From the NCBI RefSeq assembly GCF_905120345.1, contig NZ_CAJHOA010000002.1:167773-231772 (forward strand): 64,000 nt of DNA. The letters run 5' to 3'. The stretch's first letter is position 1, and every line of letters begins with the position of its first letter. The position numbers were made by a program, and so were the translations under genes. Source of the stretch: Denitrificimonas caeni. GTDB lineage: Bacteria; Pseudomonadota; Gammaproteobacteria; Pseudomonadales; Pseudomonadaceae. Below the pieces are notes generated by a model, which worked only from the letters and a program-made list of their open reading frames with translations, was not told where the DNA came from and did not search any database. Of the stretch, positions 23,517 to 33,844 are shown in pieces.

Positions 23517-23527
23517 CGTTAAAGCAG
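23501..23527. promoter_or_regulatory. 10-bp inverted repeat over the grpE -35 region
   Basis: CTGCTTTAAC and GTTAAAGCAG form a perfect 10-bp inverted repeat. The 7-bp centre contains the -35 hexamer of the grpE heat-shock promoter. It is not the CIRCE element in sequence. It could be an operator for an unidentified regulator, or chance. Confidence 0.45.
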
Positions 23528-23651
23528 AATTTTATTAATTTGCTCAGTGTTTTTTCTGATTAAGCGGCGAGCATAGCGGTTATAATTTAACCAACACGCT
23601 GACCGACTGTCGGTTTTACCGCCAATAAAGCAAAAAAATAGCTCCGCGCTC

Positions 23652-23688
23652 TTGAAAGCACTGTTTATTTCACTGTATAAATGAACAG
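23652..23688 (+). promoter_or_regulatory. recN promoter with LexA (SOS) box
   Basis: A -35 TTGAAA (23652-23657) and -10 TATAAA (23676-23681) are spaced by 18 bases. A canonical LexA box CTGTATAAATGAACAG (CTGT-N8-ACAG, 23673-23688) covers the -10 and the start point. A second degenerate half-match (CTGT-N8-CTGT) overlaps just upstream. recN is a strongly LexA-controlled gene in many gammaproteobacteria, which fits. Confidence 0.88.
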
Positions 23689-23710
23689 CACAAGAACGGG
23701 AGCCGTTGCC

Positions 23711-25405
23711 ATGTTGTTACATATCTCAGTACAAAATTATGCCATCGTTGATCACCTTGACCTTGAACTACACGAAGGCATGAGCGTCATCACTGGAGAA
23801 ACGGGTGCGGGTAAGTCCATTATGCTGGACGCCTTAAGCCTGACCCTAGGCGCGCGCACTGACAGCAGCGTGGTACGCCCTGGTGCCGATAAAGCCGATA
23901 TTCTTAGCAGTTTTGATGTTGCCCTGATCCCTGAGGCACAACATTGGCTAAAAGAGCGTGACCTGAGCAACGAGCAGCAGTGCATTTTGCGTCGCGTCAT
24001 TACTCGCGAAGGCCGCTCCCGTGCCTATATCAATGGCACGCCCTGCCCCTTAGCTGATTTAAAAGCATTGGGCGAGCTATTGATTGATATCCACAGTCAG
24101 CATGAGCACCAATCCCTGCTCAAAACCGATACTCATCGCCGTCTACTGGATGAGTTTGCCGGAGCCACTGAGCATGCTCGCGCAGTACAGAGCTTGGCTC
24201 AGCGCTGGCGTAACACCCAACAGCAGTTGCAACAACTCAGCGCCAACGAAGAAGAACAACGCGCTCGTCGTCAACTTTTAACCTATCAATTGGAAGAGCT
24301 CGACACCTTAGCCGTTCACTCAGACGAAGTTGAACAACTGGAGCAAGAGCATAAAAGTTTAAGCAACTCAGAAGCCTTATTGGACAACTGTCGGCAGATT
24401 ATTGATACCTGCAGCGACAATGACAACAGTAATATTCTTGGGATTTTAGCCTCGTTACTGCAACGCGCTAATGCCATCTCTGCAGCACCGCAAGCGTTTA
24501 GACAAGCCACTGAGTTACTCGCTAGCGCGCAGATTCAAATCGAAGAAGCGGTGAGTGAGTTTAATGATTTTGTCGATCATTTTGATGCTGATCCACAACG
24601 CCAGCAATGGATCGAAGAACGCTTAGATAGCATTTACACCTTGGCACGCAAGCACCGCGTGCTACCTGAACAACTGCATGAACTACAAGCGCAGTTACAA
24701 ACAGAGCTCGAAGGCTTAGATGCAGGCGACGCCAGCCTTGAGCACTTACAACAGGCCGCGGCACTACTGGCTAATGAATACACAGAAAAAGCGCAAGCGC
24801 TCAGCAAGCTACGCAATAAGGCAGCAAAAAAACTAGCCAGCGCCGTGATGCAACAATTGCATATGCTGGGCATGCCTGACGGTCAGTTTAGCGTGACGTT
24901 GCAGACGTCAGAAGCCACGACACCTTCAGCGCACGGCTTAGAACATATTGAGTTTTTAGTCAGCGCCAACCCAGGCCAACCTTTGCGTGGCTTAGCCAAA
25001 GTCGCTTCAGGTGGTGAGTTATCACGGATCAGCTTAGCTATTCAGGTGATCACTGCGCAAACCTCACGCGTACCAACCTTGGTGTTTGACGAAGTAGACG
25101 TCGGCATTGGCGGCCCTACCGCGGAGATCGTTGGTCAGTTACTGCGTCAACTCGGTGAAACAGGTCAAGTACTGACTGTCACTCACTTACCGCAAGTTGC
25201 CGCGCAAGGCCACCAGCACTTATTTGTGTATAAAGAGCGCAAACAAAAATCCACCCATACTGCGGTTAAATTACTGACTCACGAACAACGCATTGAGGAA
25301 GTAGCACGTATGCTTGGCGGCATTGATCTCACCCATGAGTCTCTGTTGCATGCGCGTAAGATCCTCGATAATGCACAACCCAGCGCCATAGCGCAGCGCG
25401 CTTAA
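23711..25405 (+). CDS. recN: DNA repair protein RecN
   Basis: RecN is an SMC-like ATPase that acts early in double-strand break repair and is induced in the SOS response. The 564-residue product has an N-terminal ATPase half (MLLHISVQNYAIVDHLDLEL, Walker A GETGAGKS) and a long coiled-coil middle (about 150-370). The C-terminal half has the ABC signature VASGGELSRISLA and Walker B PTLVFDEVDVGIGG. The frame is open from 23681, inside the LexA box, but the family start and GGGAG place initiation at 23711. It converges on yhdP with 18 bases between. Confidence 0.97.
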   Translation: MLLHISVQNYAIVDHLDLELHEGMSVITGETGAGKSIMLDALSLTLGARTDSSVVRPGADKADILSSFDVALIPEAQHWLKERDLSNEQQCILRRVITREGRSRAYINGTPCPLADLKALGELLIDIHSQHEHQSLLKTDTHRRLLDEFAGATEHARAVQSLAQRWRNTQQQLQQLSANEEEQRARRQLLTYQLEELDTLAVHSDEVEQLEQEHKSLSNSEALLDNCRQIIDTCSDNDNSNILGILASLLQRANAISAAPQAFRQATELLASAQIQIEEAVSEFNDFVDHFDADPQRQQWIEERLDSIYTLARKHRVLPEQLHELQAQLQTELEGLDAGDASLEHLQQAAALLANEYTEKAQALSKLRNKAAKKLASAVMQQLHMLGMPDGQFSVTLQTSEATTPSAHGLEHIEFLVSANPGQPLRGLAKVASGGELSRISLAIQVITAQTSRVPTLVFDEVDVGIGGPTAEIVGQLLRQLGETGQVLTVTHLPQVAAQGHQHLFVYKERKQKSTHTAVKLLTHEQRIEEVARMLGGIDLTHESLLHARKILDNAQPSAIAQRA

Positions 25406-25423
25406 CCTCATGCACCGCAAGGG

Positions 25424-28400
25424 TTACTGCTTACCTTTCTTGATCAGTGAGATATTCGGCTGCTGCCAGTCACCGGAGATATGGTAGGTCACGCTAGCAA
25501 ACCGAGAGAGACGATCGCCAATGAGACGATCAACGATAAACAGTGCACCGCCTATCGCAGGCGCTCCGACAACAATGGCAGCGAGGGGTAGATTATTGGT
25601 CAGCGGCAAGGTCACCAATAAGGTGGCTTTAATTTGCTCATTGGCTAAATCGAGCTGCCCTTGCAACTCAAAGTCACTGGATGGACCTTCAAGCACTAAC
25701 GGTGTTTGCGTACGGTAAACGCCGTTAGTCACTTTGATCTCACCTTTAATGCGGTCATAGGCCATGCCTTTACCCAGCAAGTCAGAAAAGTCCAAACGTA
25801 AACGTCGACCAATCGAATCAAAGTTAAACAAGCCAAAAACACGCAGTGCTTGAGCACTGCCATCGACCGTGACTAACTGCCCATGATTCAATTTAATCCC
25901 TAGGTCGCCACTGAGCTTAGCCAAACTTAAGCCCGCAGGCGAACCACTCCAGCGCATATCAGCATCGACACGGAAGGTCTTGCTGGTCACTGTGGGCGCA
26001 AAACCCCAGGCCAACAAAACCTCACTGAGATTATTACCTTCCAGCTGGCCTTTATACCAACTGCGTACCTGTCCATTCACTTTTTCCCAGCCGGCTTGCC
26101 CTGTCACATTAAGACCTTTGAGGTCTAGATTAAGCGTATCAAAGAGCACCCCTTGCGCCTGTGGCCGCGTATTTAACGACCAAGCTCCTAAATGATCAGC
26201 CCCCCGATACAGCGCATCAATCTTTATATTAAGCGCTGGAATACTGCGCATATCAAAGTCAGCCAATACATCCTCTTCTGGCTGTTCGGAATCGACAACT
26301 TTAGCTTTAGGTAACTGCAAATGAGCAAAGTGCACTTGCAAAGGTTGGTCAGCATCTATCTCTACAATTTGCCCTTTGACGTTCTCGCTATCCAGTGCTA
26401 ATTGCCAACCCTTTGCTTGGGGCCGAAAATCAACACTGACATTATCCGCCAGCAGACCAAAGCCAGTAAAACGACGGATATCGAGCGTGGCACTGGTCAA
26501 CAACTGCGGCCCTCCTTGCTCGGGCAGAGTGTAACGCTGCATGATGTGCTGCCAAGCGCCGAGATCAAAATCATTGATCCGCCCACGCACTTGCAGACCG
26601 GCCTGTGTGGGCAGTCGAGCCAGCCCTCCGCCAACCTGCAACTGGGCTCGTCCACCGAGAATATTATCTGCGGCCGCCGCTAAGTTAAGACTTATTTGAT
26701 CGGCATAATCAAACCAATAACGTCGCTCTGCGCCCGCTAAGGTCATCCGCCAGTCAGCATAACTCTGCTGACTGGCGGTTTTACCAAAAGGCGCAGGCAA
26801 GTCCACATTAACGCCGAGCAAACTGGAGTCAATTCTTAATTGGCTGTCAGCACCTTCTAATAATAGCCGTAAACGGTAGGGCAAGTTACCCGATACCGGC
26901 AGCGGTTGAGTCACCTCGCCCCACTTAATTAACTGCTCAAGCGGCATCAGCCCTTGCACATCAATATGAGTACGTAACTGCCCATCACGTCCCCCTGCTT
27001 CAATATCTCCGGAAAATTGTTGCCCTAAAAACGTTCCAGATACTTTTTTAGCACTTAAGCCACGCTGATTATCAAACTCAAACTGCCCGTTTAATTGACG
27101 TAACTGTACATTGATATCAGGCATATCCAATTCTACGCGCTGGGCATCTAAGGCCAATTGAATATGTACAGGTTGCTGCGCTGCTAAAGGCACTGTCAGG
27201 TCCAAAACAATGGGTAACTTGCCTTTGCCTCGCCAGCTGGAAAACTCTGCTGCGGTCTGCGCTATAGGTGTTTTTTGTAGAAAGTAGAGCCCGTCGGCAA
27301 TGCTACTTTGCAACTCAGTATGCAATTGTAAAATCGGCACTTGCCCATGCGCGCCATACACTACTTCACCATAAGCGCCGGTTACCGGTGAATTTAAAAT
27401 CTTGCCCTTATCAATACTGATACGTACGCCGCTGTCTTCAATCAACACCTCACCGACTGCTTCAGTTAAAGCCGGCCAACCTGGTTGATATTCAAGCTGC
27501 GCATCGCGCACTGCAAAATACAAACTTAACGAACGTGATTCGGCTGTCGAGCCTTTATTTAACGAGCCTTGGTATTGAAAATAACCTTGATCAATATGAC
27601 CGGCTTGAATGGCAGTGCTCAGCCAGTGCTCTAACTCATCACTGAACCCTGGCACGAGGGACGGCAAATATTTACTGGTAAAGCGCGCATCACCATCGCG
27701 CAGGCCCACTCGTAAATCCATATAATCTTCTGCAGCAGGATCTTTAAGCAAACGAATTAAAAAATCGCCAGCAATCTCACCTTCTTCACCCTGTACCTGC
27801 AAATACGGACTTTCTAAAGTAAAGCCCTCATCATCAAAACGCCATAATAACTGGGCATGGGCGCGCTGATACAACCATGGTTTGGCAAACAATTTAGCCA
27901 AGTGCAGACTAAACCCGTTATCACTGGCCAAGCGCAACTCACCTTGCAGCAAGCTACCAGAAATTTGGCCATTGATACCACTCGCGGCAGGTACGTCATG
28001 CCAAGCAGAAAACTCAACATCCTGCACGTTGCTGACAAAGGCTAAACGCTCAGATATTGGTGCATCGGGGCGCCATTGTGCTTGCAAGTTGTGTAATACG
28101 CCGTGAGGCTGCATGCTGTTTAAAACATCTGCAGCCACTTCAGGCAACGGCACGAGGCGCGTAACCAGATGCTGCACATCCGTTAAATTAAGCTGCTGTA
28201 TTGCCAACTGCCAAAGTGCAGCATCAGGGTTCTCATAACTGGCCAGGATACGTAAATCGCGCGGCGCTAAGTCATCAATTCGCAGCGCCAAACGCTCAAA
28301 CCAAACACGCTGTACACCAGCCACATTCTGATAAAAAGCCAAGGCATTCTGACTCTGCAGATGCAGCGGCTCTGCATCTGCAGCCTGCCCTTCTATATCC

Positions 28401-29236
28401 AACTGATTGAGACGTAGCGCCGCACTGCGCATTTGTCCTTGCGCGGCGTGCAACCAAAGCTCAGCACCGAATTCTAATTTTGCGAGCTGCCAGTTTTGCA
28501 AATAGGTTTTAGGGATCCACTGAGCAAGATCACTGCTGGGTGTTTTGAGGTACACCGCTAATGCACTCTTACGCCAATCATCCTCAACCAACTGGCCTTG
28601 TGCACTCAACTCTAAGGTTTCGCCATCAGGAAGTAACGCCCGCAGATCTAAACGATGCTGCTGAGCGCTATGGCTTAAAGTAAAACCGGCATAGGTTAAC
28701 GCTAGCGGCTGATGAGCAAATGCTTGAATAATAATTCGGCTGTTTAACACGCTAAGGCGAGCCACTTGGTCGAGCTTATGCAGCCAATCATTCAGTTGAA
28801 AAGCCGTTTGTTCAGTATCTTGTAACTGCAAGCCTTGCAGCGACCATTGCCCTTCTGAGTTTTCTTGCAGATGTATTTGCAGGCCATGCAAGGTCACAGC
28901 AGCTAAGCGCAACTCACCGGCCAATACACTCGCAATAACATCAGGCTGGATATGCAACTCTTCAACCTGCACCGCATCATCACCCTCACCGAGAGTCACA
29001 TAACGCGCCGCTAACAGCGGTGAAAAACCACGCCAGCCCCCCTCTAGCTGTTCAATCTGAATTTTCTGCTGCAAACGTTGCTGCAATTGCTGCTCAATAT
29101 CTTCGCGGTACTCGGCCATCAGCGGCGCCAGCTGGCGACCCAAGCTCACATACAGCGCCGCAATCATGAGCAATCCAGCCAGCGACCACACACCCAAACG
29201 CAGCAGGTTATTTAGTACCCGAAGAACAACACTCAT
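25424..29236 (-). CDS. yhdP: YhdP-family AsmA-like envelope protein
   Basis: A 1270-residue protein with one N-terminal membrane anchor (about 11-32) and a very long periplasmic part. It shows the DUF3971/TIGR02099 features of YhdP: an early DxxLxxRLQQKIQIEQLEGGWRGFSPLL segment and a C-terminal AsmA-like region with YDRIKGEIKVTNGVYRTQTPLVLEGPSSDFELQG. The end is YHISGDWQQPNISLI. In E. coli YhdP is one of the bridge-like proteins (with TamB and YdbH) that carry phospholipid to the outer membrane. Here that role is inferred by family. It is 25 bases downstream of rng, the usual pseudomonad neighbour. Confidence 0.93.
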   Translation of the reverse strand: MSVVLRVLNNLLRLGVWSLAGLLMIAALYVSLGRQLAPLMAEYREDIEQQLQQRLQQKIQIEQLEGGWRGFSPLLAARYVTLGEGDDAVQVEELHIQPDVIASVLAGELRLAAVTLHGLQIHLQENSEGQWSLQGLQLQDTEQTAFQLNDWLHKLDQVARLSVLNSRIIIQAFAHQPLALTYAGFTLSHSAQQHRLDLRALLPDGETLELSAQGQLVEDDWRKSALAVYLKTPSSDLAQWIPKTYLQNWQLAKLEFGAELWLHAAQGQMRSAALRLNQLDIEGQAADAEPLHLQSQNALAFYQNVAGVQRVWFERLALRIDDLAPRDLRILASYENPDAALWQLAIQQLNLTDVQHLVTRLVPLPEVAADVLNSMQPHGVLHNLQAQWRPDAPISERLAFVSNVQDVEFSAWHDVPAASGINGQISGSLLQGELRLASDNGFSLHLAKLFAKPWLYQRAHAQLLWRFDDEGFTLESPYLQVQGEEGEIAGDFLIRLLKDPAAEDYMDLRVGLRDGDARFTSKYLPSLVPGFSDELEHWLSTAIQAGHIDQGYFQYQGSLNKGSTAESRSLSLYFAVRDAQLEYQPGWPALTEAVGEVLIEDSGVRISIDKGKILNSPVTGAYGEVVYGAHGQVPILQLHTELQSSIADGLYFLQKTPIAQTAAEFSSWRGKGKLPIVLDLTVPLAAQQPVHIQLALDAQRVELDMPDINVQLRQLNGQFEFDNQRGLSAKKVSGTFLGQQFSGDIEAGGRDGQLRTHIDVQGLMPLEQLIKWGEVTQPLPVSGNLPYRLRLLLEGADSQLRIDSSLLGVNVDLPAPFGKTASQQSYADWRMTLAGAERRYWFDYADQISLNLAAAADNILGGRAQLQVGGGLARLPTQAGLQVRGRINDFDLGAWQHIMQRYTLPEQGGPQLLTSATLDIRRFTGFGLLADNVSVDFRPQAKGWQLALDSENVKGQIVEIDADQPLQVHFAHLQLPKAKVVDSEQPEEDVLADFDMRSIPALNIKIDALYRGADHLGAWSLNTRPQAQGVLFDTLNLDLKGLNVTGQAGWEKVNGQVRSWYKGQLEGNNLSEVLLAWGFAPTVTSKTFRVDADMRWSGSPAGLSLAKLSGDLGIKLNHGQLVTVDGSAQALRVFGLFNFDSIGRRLRLDFSDLLGKGMAYDRIKGEIKVTNGVYRTQTPLVLEGPSSDFELQGQLDLANEQIKATLLVTLPLTNNLPLAAIVVGAPAIGGALFIVDRLIGDRLSRFASVTYHISGDWQQPNISLIKKGKQ

Positions 29237-29261
29237 ACCGATATCCTAATCAGTGACCCAG

Positions 29262-30719
29262 TCAGAGTAGGACCACATCATACTGCTCCTGCGAGTACAT
29301 ACTCTCCACTTGGAAGCGTACTGGATGACCGATAAACGACTCTAAGTCAGCCACGTTGCCTGACTCTTCATCCAACAATCGATCGACCACACTCTGACTC
29401 GCTAACACCATATAACCGTCCGCTTGAAAGGCTCGTGCCTCGCGCAAAATCTCACGAAAGATCTCATAACAAATAGTTTCTGCAGTCCGCATCTGTCCGC
29501 GACCCTGACAGGTTGCACAGGGTTCACAGAGCACTTGAGTCAAACTCTCCCGTGTACGCTTACGGGTCATTTGTACCAAGCCGAGCTCAGTGATACCGAT
29601 AATATTGGTTTTTGCATAATCGCGCTCCAACTGTCGCTCTAAGGTGCGCAACACTTGACGGCGATGCTCCTCATCTTCCATATCAATAAAGTCAATAATG
29701 ATAATGCCGCCAACATTACGTAATCGCAGTTGACGGGCGATGGTTAAAGCGGCCTCAAGATTGGTTTTAAAGACAGTTTCTTCAAGGTTGCGATGTCCGA
29801 CAAAGGCACCGGTATTGACATCAATAGTGGTCATCGCCTCAGTCGGATCAATCACCAAGTGCCCACCTGATTTAAGCGGTACTTTACGCTCTAAGGCTTT
29901 CTGAATTTCATCCTCAATGCCATACAGATCAAAGATTGGCCGCTCGCCTGGGTAGTGCTCAACCCGATCAGCAATTTCCGGCATCAGTTCACCAACAAAC
30001 TGCAGCGCTTTCTGCAGCGTTTCGCGCGAATCAATCCGCACTTTTTCTGTATGCTCAGCGGCTAAGTCGCGCAGAGTACGTAGCGGCAAGGAGAGTTCTT
30101 CATAGATAACTGTCGGCGCGCCACACACTTTCATTTGCTCACGCACTTGCTCCCACAGTCGATGCAAATAGCGGATGTCCAATAAAATTGCCGAAATATC
30201 CGCACCTTCAGTCGCTGTGCGAATAATAAAGCCACCCTTTTCCTCAAGCCCCTCGGCAGCTAAGCACTCAGTGACCGCCTGCTTTAAACGATCACGTTCA
30301 GCTTCTTCTTCAATCTTTAGCGATACGCCAATATGGCTGCTGCTGGGCATATACACGAGATAGCGTGACGGGATCGACAAGTTAGTGGTCAGACGCGCAC
30401 CTTTACTGCCAATCGGATCTTTAGTGACTTGGACGACGATGGCCTGTCCTTCATGGACTAAGCCACTGATACTGTCAGCACTATTTCCTTCGCGAGCACT
30501 GATATCTGCCGCATGAATAAAGGCGGCACGCGATAAGCCAATATCAATAAAAGCAGCCTGCATCCCAGGTAGCACGCGTACCACTTTGCCTTTGTAAATA
30601 TTACCGACAATACCGCGACGCTGAGTGCGCTCAACATGCACTTCTTGCAAGACACCATTCTCAACCACGGCGACGCGCGATTCCATTGGCGTTATATTGA
30701 TTAAAATTTCTTCACTCAT
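29262..30719 (-). CDS. rng: Ribonuclease G
   Basis: RNase G (CafA) is the endonuclease that matures the 5' end of 16S rRNA and degrades some mRNAs. The 485-residue product has the S1 domain (about 38-125, beginning GNIYKGKVVRVLPGMQAAFIDIG) and the RNase H-like catalytic core. The metal-binding Asp residues lie in TTIDVNTGAFVG and IIIDFIDM. The zinc-link is CEPCATCQGRG. It lacks the long C-terminal scaffold of RNase E, so it is RNase G. The gene expected just upstream (maf) is absent. Confidence 0.97.
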   Translation of the reverse strand: MSEEILINITPMESRVAVVENGVLQEVHVERTQRRGIVGNIYKGKVVRVLPGMQAAFIDIGLSRAAFIHAADISAREGNSADSISGLVHEGQAIVVQVTKDPIGSKGARLTTNLSIPSRYLVYMPSSSHIGVSLKIEEEAERDRLKQAVTECLAAEGLEEKGGFIIRTATEGADISAILLDIRYLHRLWEQVREQMKVCGAPTVIYEELSLPLRTLRDLAAEHTEKVRIDSRETLQKALQFVGELMPEIADRVEHYPGERPIFDLYGIEDEIQKALERKVPLKSGGHLVIDPTEAMTTIDVNTGAFVGHRNLEETVFKTNLEAALTIARQLRLRNVGGIIIIDFIDMEDEEHRRQVLRTLERQLERDYAKTNIIGITELGLVQMTRKRTRESLTQVLCEPCATCQGRGQMRTAETICYEIFREILREARAFQADGYMVLASQSVVDRLLDEESGNVADLESFIGHPVRFQVESMYSQEQYDVVLL

Positions 30720-31086
30720 GGCGCTCTCAGTCTAAGGCATAGATGTGCACGGCCAACTCGATGCAAACAACAAGATGTAGGCTGTGCAAAAACACCAAGC
30801 ATCTTCACAACATTCAATCTGTCAACATCACCCCTTCTGTAGAAGCTGATCATGCTTACAACAACACCCTAACCCACAACATTGCAGTATCACACTCAGC
30901 GCTACAGTGCGAAGGCATCGCCTGTCACTGGGTCAAACCAATATACGACACTTAAGAAGGTAACATCGATCTAAACAATACAGCTAGCAAAGCTCACGCC
31001 GACTGCAACATAAGCTCACACACTACCAAGCTTGCCGTTGTCAAACCACGCAAGCGGCTCTAACAGAACACGGCTCCATGCAAGTG
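30720..31086 (-). other. Non-coding gap of 367 bases where maf is expected
   Basis: No convincing gene is present between rng and mreD, where pseudomonads carry the nucleotide pyrophosphatase gene maf (yhdE). The only small frames have no recognisable features. On the minus strand, around 31035-30986, the translation ASLVVCELMLQ, then GVSFA after a frame change, faintly recalls the Maf N terminus (ASxSPRRRELLxQIGVxF). The gap may hold a decayed, shortened maf relic. The resemblance is weak and could be chance. Confidence 0.35.
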
Positions 31087-31563
31087 TCACAAACGTTTCA
31101 CATTACTCAGCAATAAATACAGCCAAGGCCAGAGCAAACAACTGACCAAGACCGGTACTGCATAATAACCAATTTCTGGGCGCATCCCCGACAAGGTGCT
31201 CAACCACAACAGCACCAGTTGCGCTAAACCATAAATAACCAACAGTGCGCACGACTGTTGCCATAAGGGGAAAAGTTTCAGGCGTTGTTGCAAGGTGACC
31301 ACTAAAAACACCACCAGCACGAGTGCTAGAGCATGCTGGCCAAATAATGTGCCGTATAGAATATCTTGGGCAAGGCCCAAGCCCCAAGCCGTCAGCAAGC
31401 CGACTTGATGCGGATAATTGATTGCCCAAAACGTCAATACCAACGCCAGCCACAAAGGCCGACCAATCTCTAAATGCTCTGGCATGGGCGCGACTGATAG
31501 CAATAAAGCGATCACTAAAGTAGCCCACATCACTGCTGTCATTTTACCCCATGAGCCACTCAT
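31087..31563 (-). CDS. mreD: Rod shape-determining protein MreD
   Basis: MreD is the small inner-membrane component of the MreBCD elongasome. The 158-residue product is very hydrophobic, with five to six membrane segments. Segments resembling the family are NYPHQVGLLTAWGLGLAQDILYGTLFGQHAL and the central RLKLFPLWQQ. Its ATG directly follows the mreC stop codon (TAAATG), so translation is coupled. It is the last gene of mreBCD. Confidence 0.93.
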   Translation of the reverse strand: MSGSWGKMTAVMWATLVIALLLSVAPMPEHLEIGRPLWLALVLTFWAINYPHQVGLLTAWGLGLAQDILYGTLFGQHALALVLVVFLVVTLQQRLKLFPLWQQSCALLVIYGLAQLVLLWLSTLSGMRPEIGYYAVPVLVSCLLWPWLYLLLSNVKRL

Positions 31564-32484
31564 TTATTGTGCCTCCACGGCAGTGCTTTCAGTGGCTTTG
31601 AGCAACTGCTTGGCATCTTCTAAAGCATTTTGCACTTCTTCATCCAAGGCTTGGGTTGAGCCTTTGCTATCACTGAATACCAGCAAGAGGTAACGACTGC
31701 GATTGAGGTTAGCAGCCGGTAAGGCTTGAATCTGGCTAAATGGCTGTCCGGTATTGCGCTGCACGTCACTGACCACGGCAACCGGATAACCCACAGGAAA
31801 ACGCTGCCCCATCCCCGAAGTCACCAGCAAGTCACCTTCGCGAATATCGGCGGTATCGGTGACGTAACGTAACTCAATGGCATCAAGATCACCGGTACCA
31901 CTGGCGATAGCCCGCAAGCCGTTGCGATTCACTTGCACCGGAATACTATGATTACTGTCGGTAATTAATAAGACCCGCGAACTGTAAGGCATCACTTCAA
32001 TCACTTGCCCCATCACCCCACGCGCATCCAAAACGGGCTGACCTAAAAAGACACCACTGCTGCTGCCTTTATTAATCAACACGCGGTGCGTGTGCGGATT
32101 CGGATCAATACCGATCAACTCCGCCACTAAAACTCGGTCATCAATCAATGCAGAGGAATTAAGCAGTTCACGTAAACGAACATTTTGCTCGGTTAAAGTC
32201 GCGAGCTTTTGCAAACGACGCTGCATCAGTAAAATATCTGCACGCAGCTCTTCATTCTCAGCGAGCAGATCAGTGCGACTACTAAACATTTGCAGGGTGT
32301 CAGACCAGGCACGCACCGGCATGTCACCTAACCAGTACAGCGGGGTAAGGACCATACCTAAACTACTGCGCACAGGTTTAAGCATCTCCAGTCGCGCATC
32401 TACTAGCATCAAGGCAACAGAAAAACACGTGAGTATTAGAAATTGCGTACTTAGCAAAGTACTTTTAGCAAATAATGGCTTAAT
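31564..32484 (-). CDS. mreC: Rod shape-determining protein MreC (non-standard start)
   Basis: MreC is the bitopic periplasmic scaffold that links MreB to the peptidoglycan synthases PBP2/RodA. It has an N-terminal membrane helix, a coiled coil (about 65-105, LLAENEELRADILLMQRRLQKLATLTEQN) and the beta-barrel domains with NRNGLRAIASGTGD. The pseudomonad N terminus is MIKPLFAK. Here IKPLFAKST is encoded in frame just upstream of the first standard start codon (TTG at 32457), preceded by GTC. The best candidate start is the ATT at 32484, with GAGG 7 bases upstream; an out-of-frame ATG sits in between. The alternative is the TTG, which lacks a Shine-Dalgarno and would cut nine conserved residues. 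Length from ATT is 306 residues. Confidence 0.85.
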   Translation of the reverse strand: MKPLFAKSTLLSTQFLILTCFSVALMLVDARLEMLKPVRSSLGMVLTPLYWLGDMPVRAWSDTLQMFSSRTDLLAENEELRADILLMQRRLQKLATLTEQNVRLRELLNSSALIDDRVLVAELIGIDPNPHTHRVLINKGSSSGVFLGQPVLDARGVMGQVIEVMPYSSRVLLITDSNHSIPVQVNRNGLRAIASGTGDLDAIELRYVTDTADIREGDLLVTSGMGQRFPVGYPVAVVSDVQRNTGQPFSQIQALPAANLNRSRYLLLVFSDSKGSTQALDEEVQNALEDAKQLLKATESTAVEAQ

Positions 32485-32500
32485 GACGCATCCTCGGCGA

Positions 32501-32538
32501 CTTAACTGTGGAGCAGTATAAAGCTATCCACAGTTAAG
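32501..32538 (-). other. Perfect 12-bp hairpin between mreB and mreC
   Basis: CTTAACTGTGGA and TCCACAGTTAAG form a perfect 12-bp stem with a 14-nt loop in the mreB-mreC gap, ending about 10 bases before the GAGG of mreC. No T-run follows on the minus strand. It likely controls mRNA processing or the relative output of mreB and mreCD (inference). Confidence 0.6.
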
Positions 32539-32583
32539 ATGAACGATAAGCACAGAGCAAAATTCTTAGAGGATTTTTGGCGC

Positions 32584-33681
<1,098 letters not shown>

Positions 33682-33844
33682 CTAACAACCATCGTCCTTT
33701 TGAGCAAGGTACGCACTGTGATAGATTAGCACTTTCTTAGCTTTAATATGTTTTTTTACAAACCTATAGATTACGCGATCAATTGATTGTTCAATCTTTG
33801 CGGGATAAATGACCGTTACACTTTTTTAAGTAGGAGATCCTCAC

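Noticed and set aside
30743-30955. 70-codon plus-strand frame in the rng-mreD gap
   Set aside because: No ribosome site, odd Cys/His/Asn-rich composition and no known features; it lies in what looks like decayed DNA.
32524-32532. DnaA-box-like CTATCCACA in the mreB-mreC gap
   Set aside because: One mismatch to TTATCCACA, single copy and explained by the hairpin arm; no origin features such as AT-rich repeats or dnaA/dnaN nearby.
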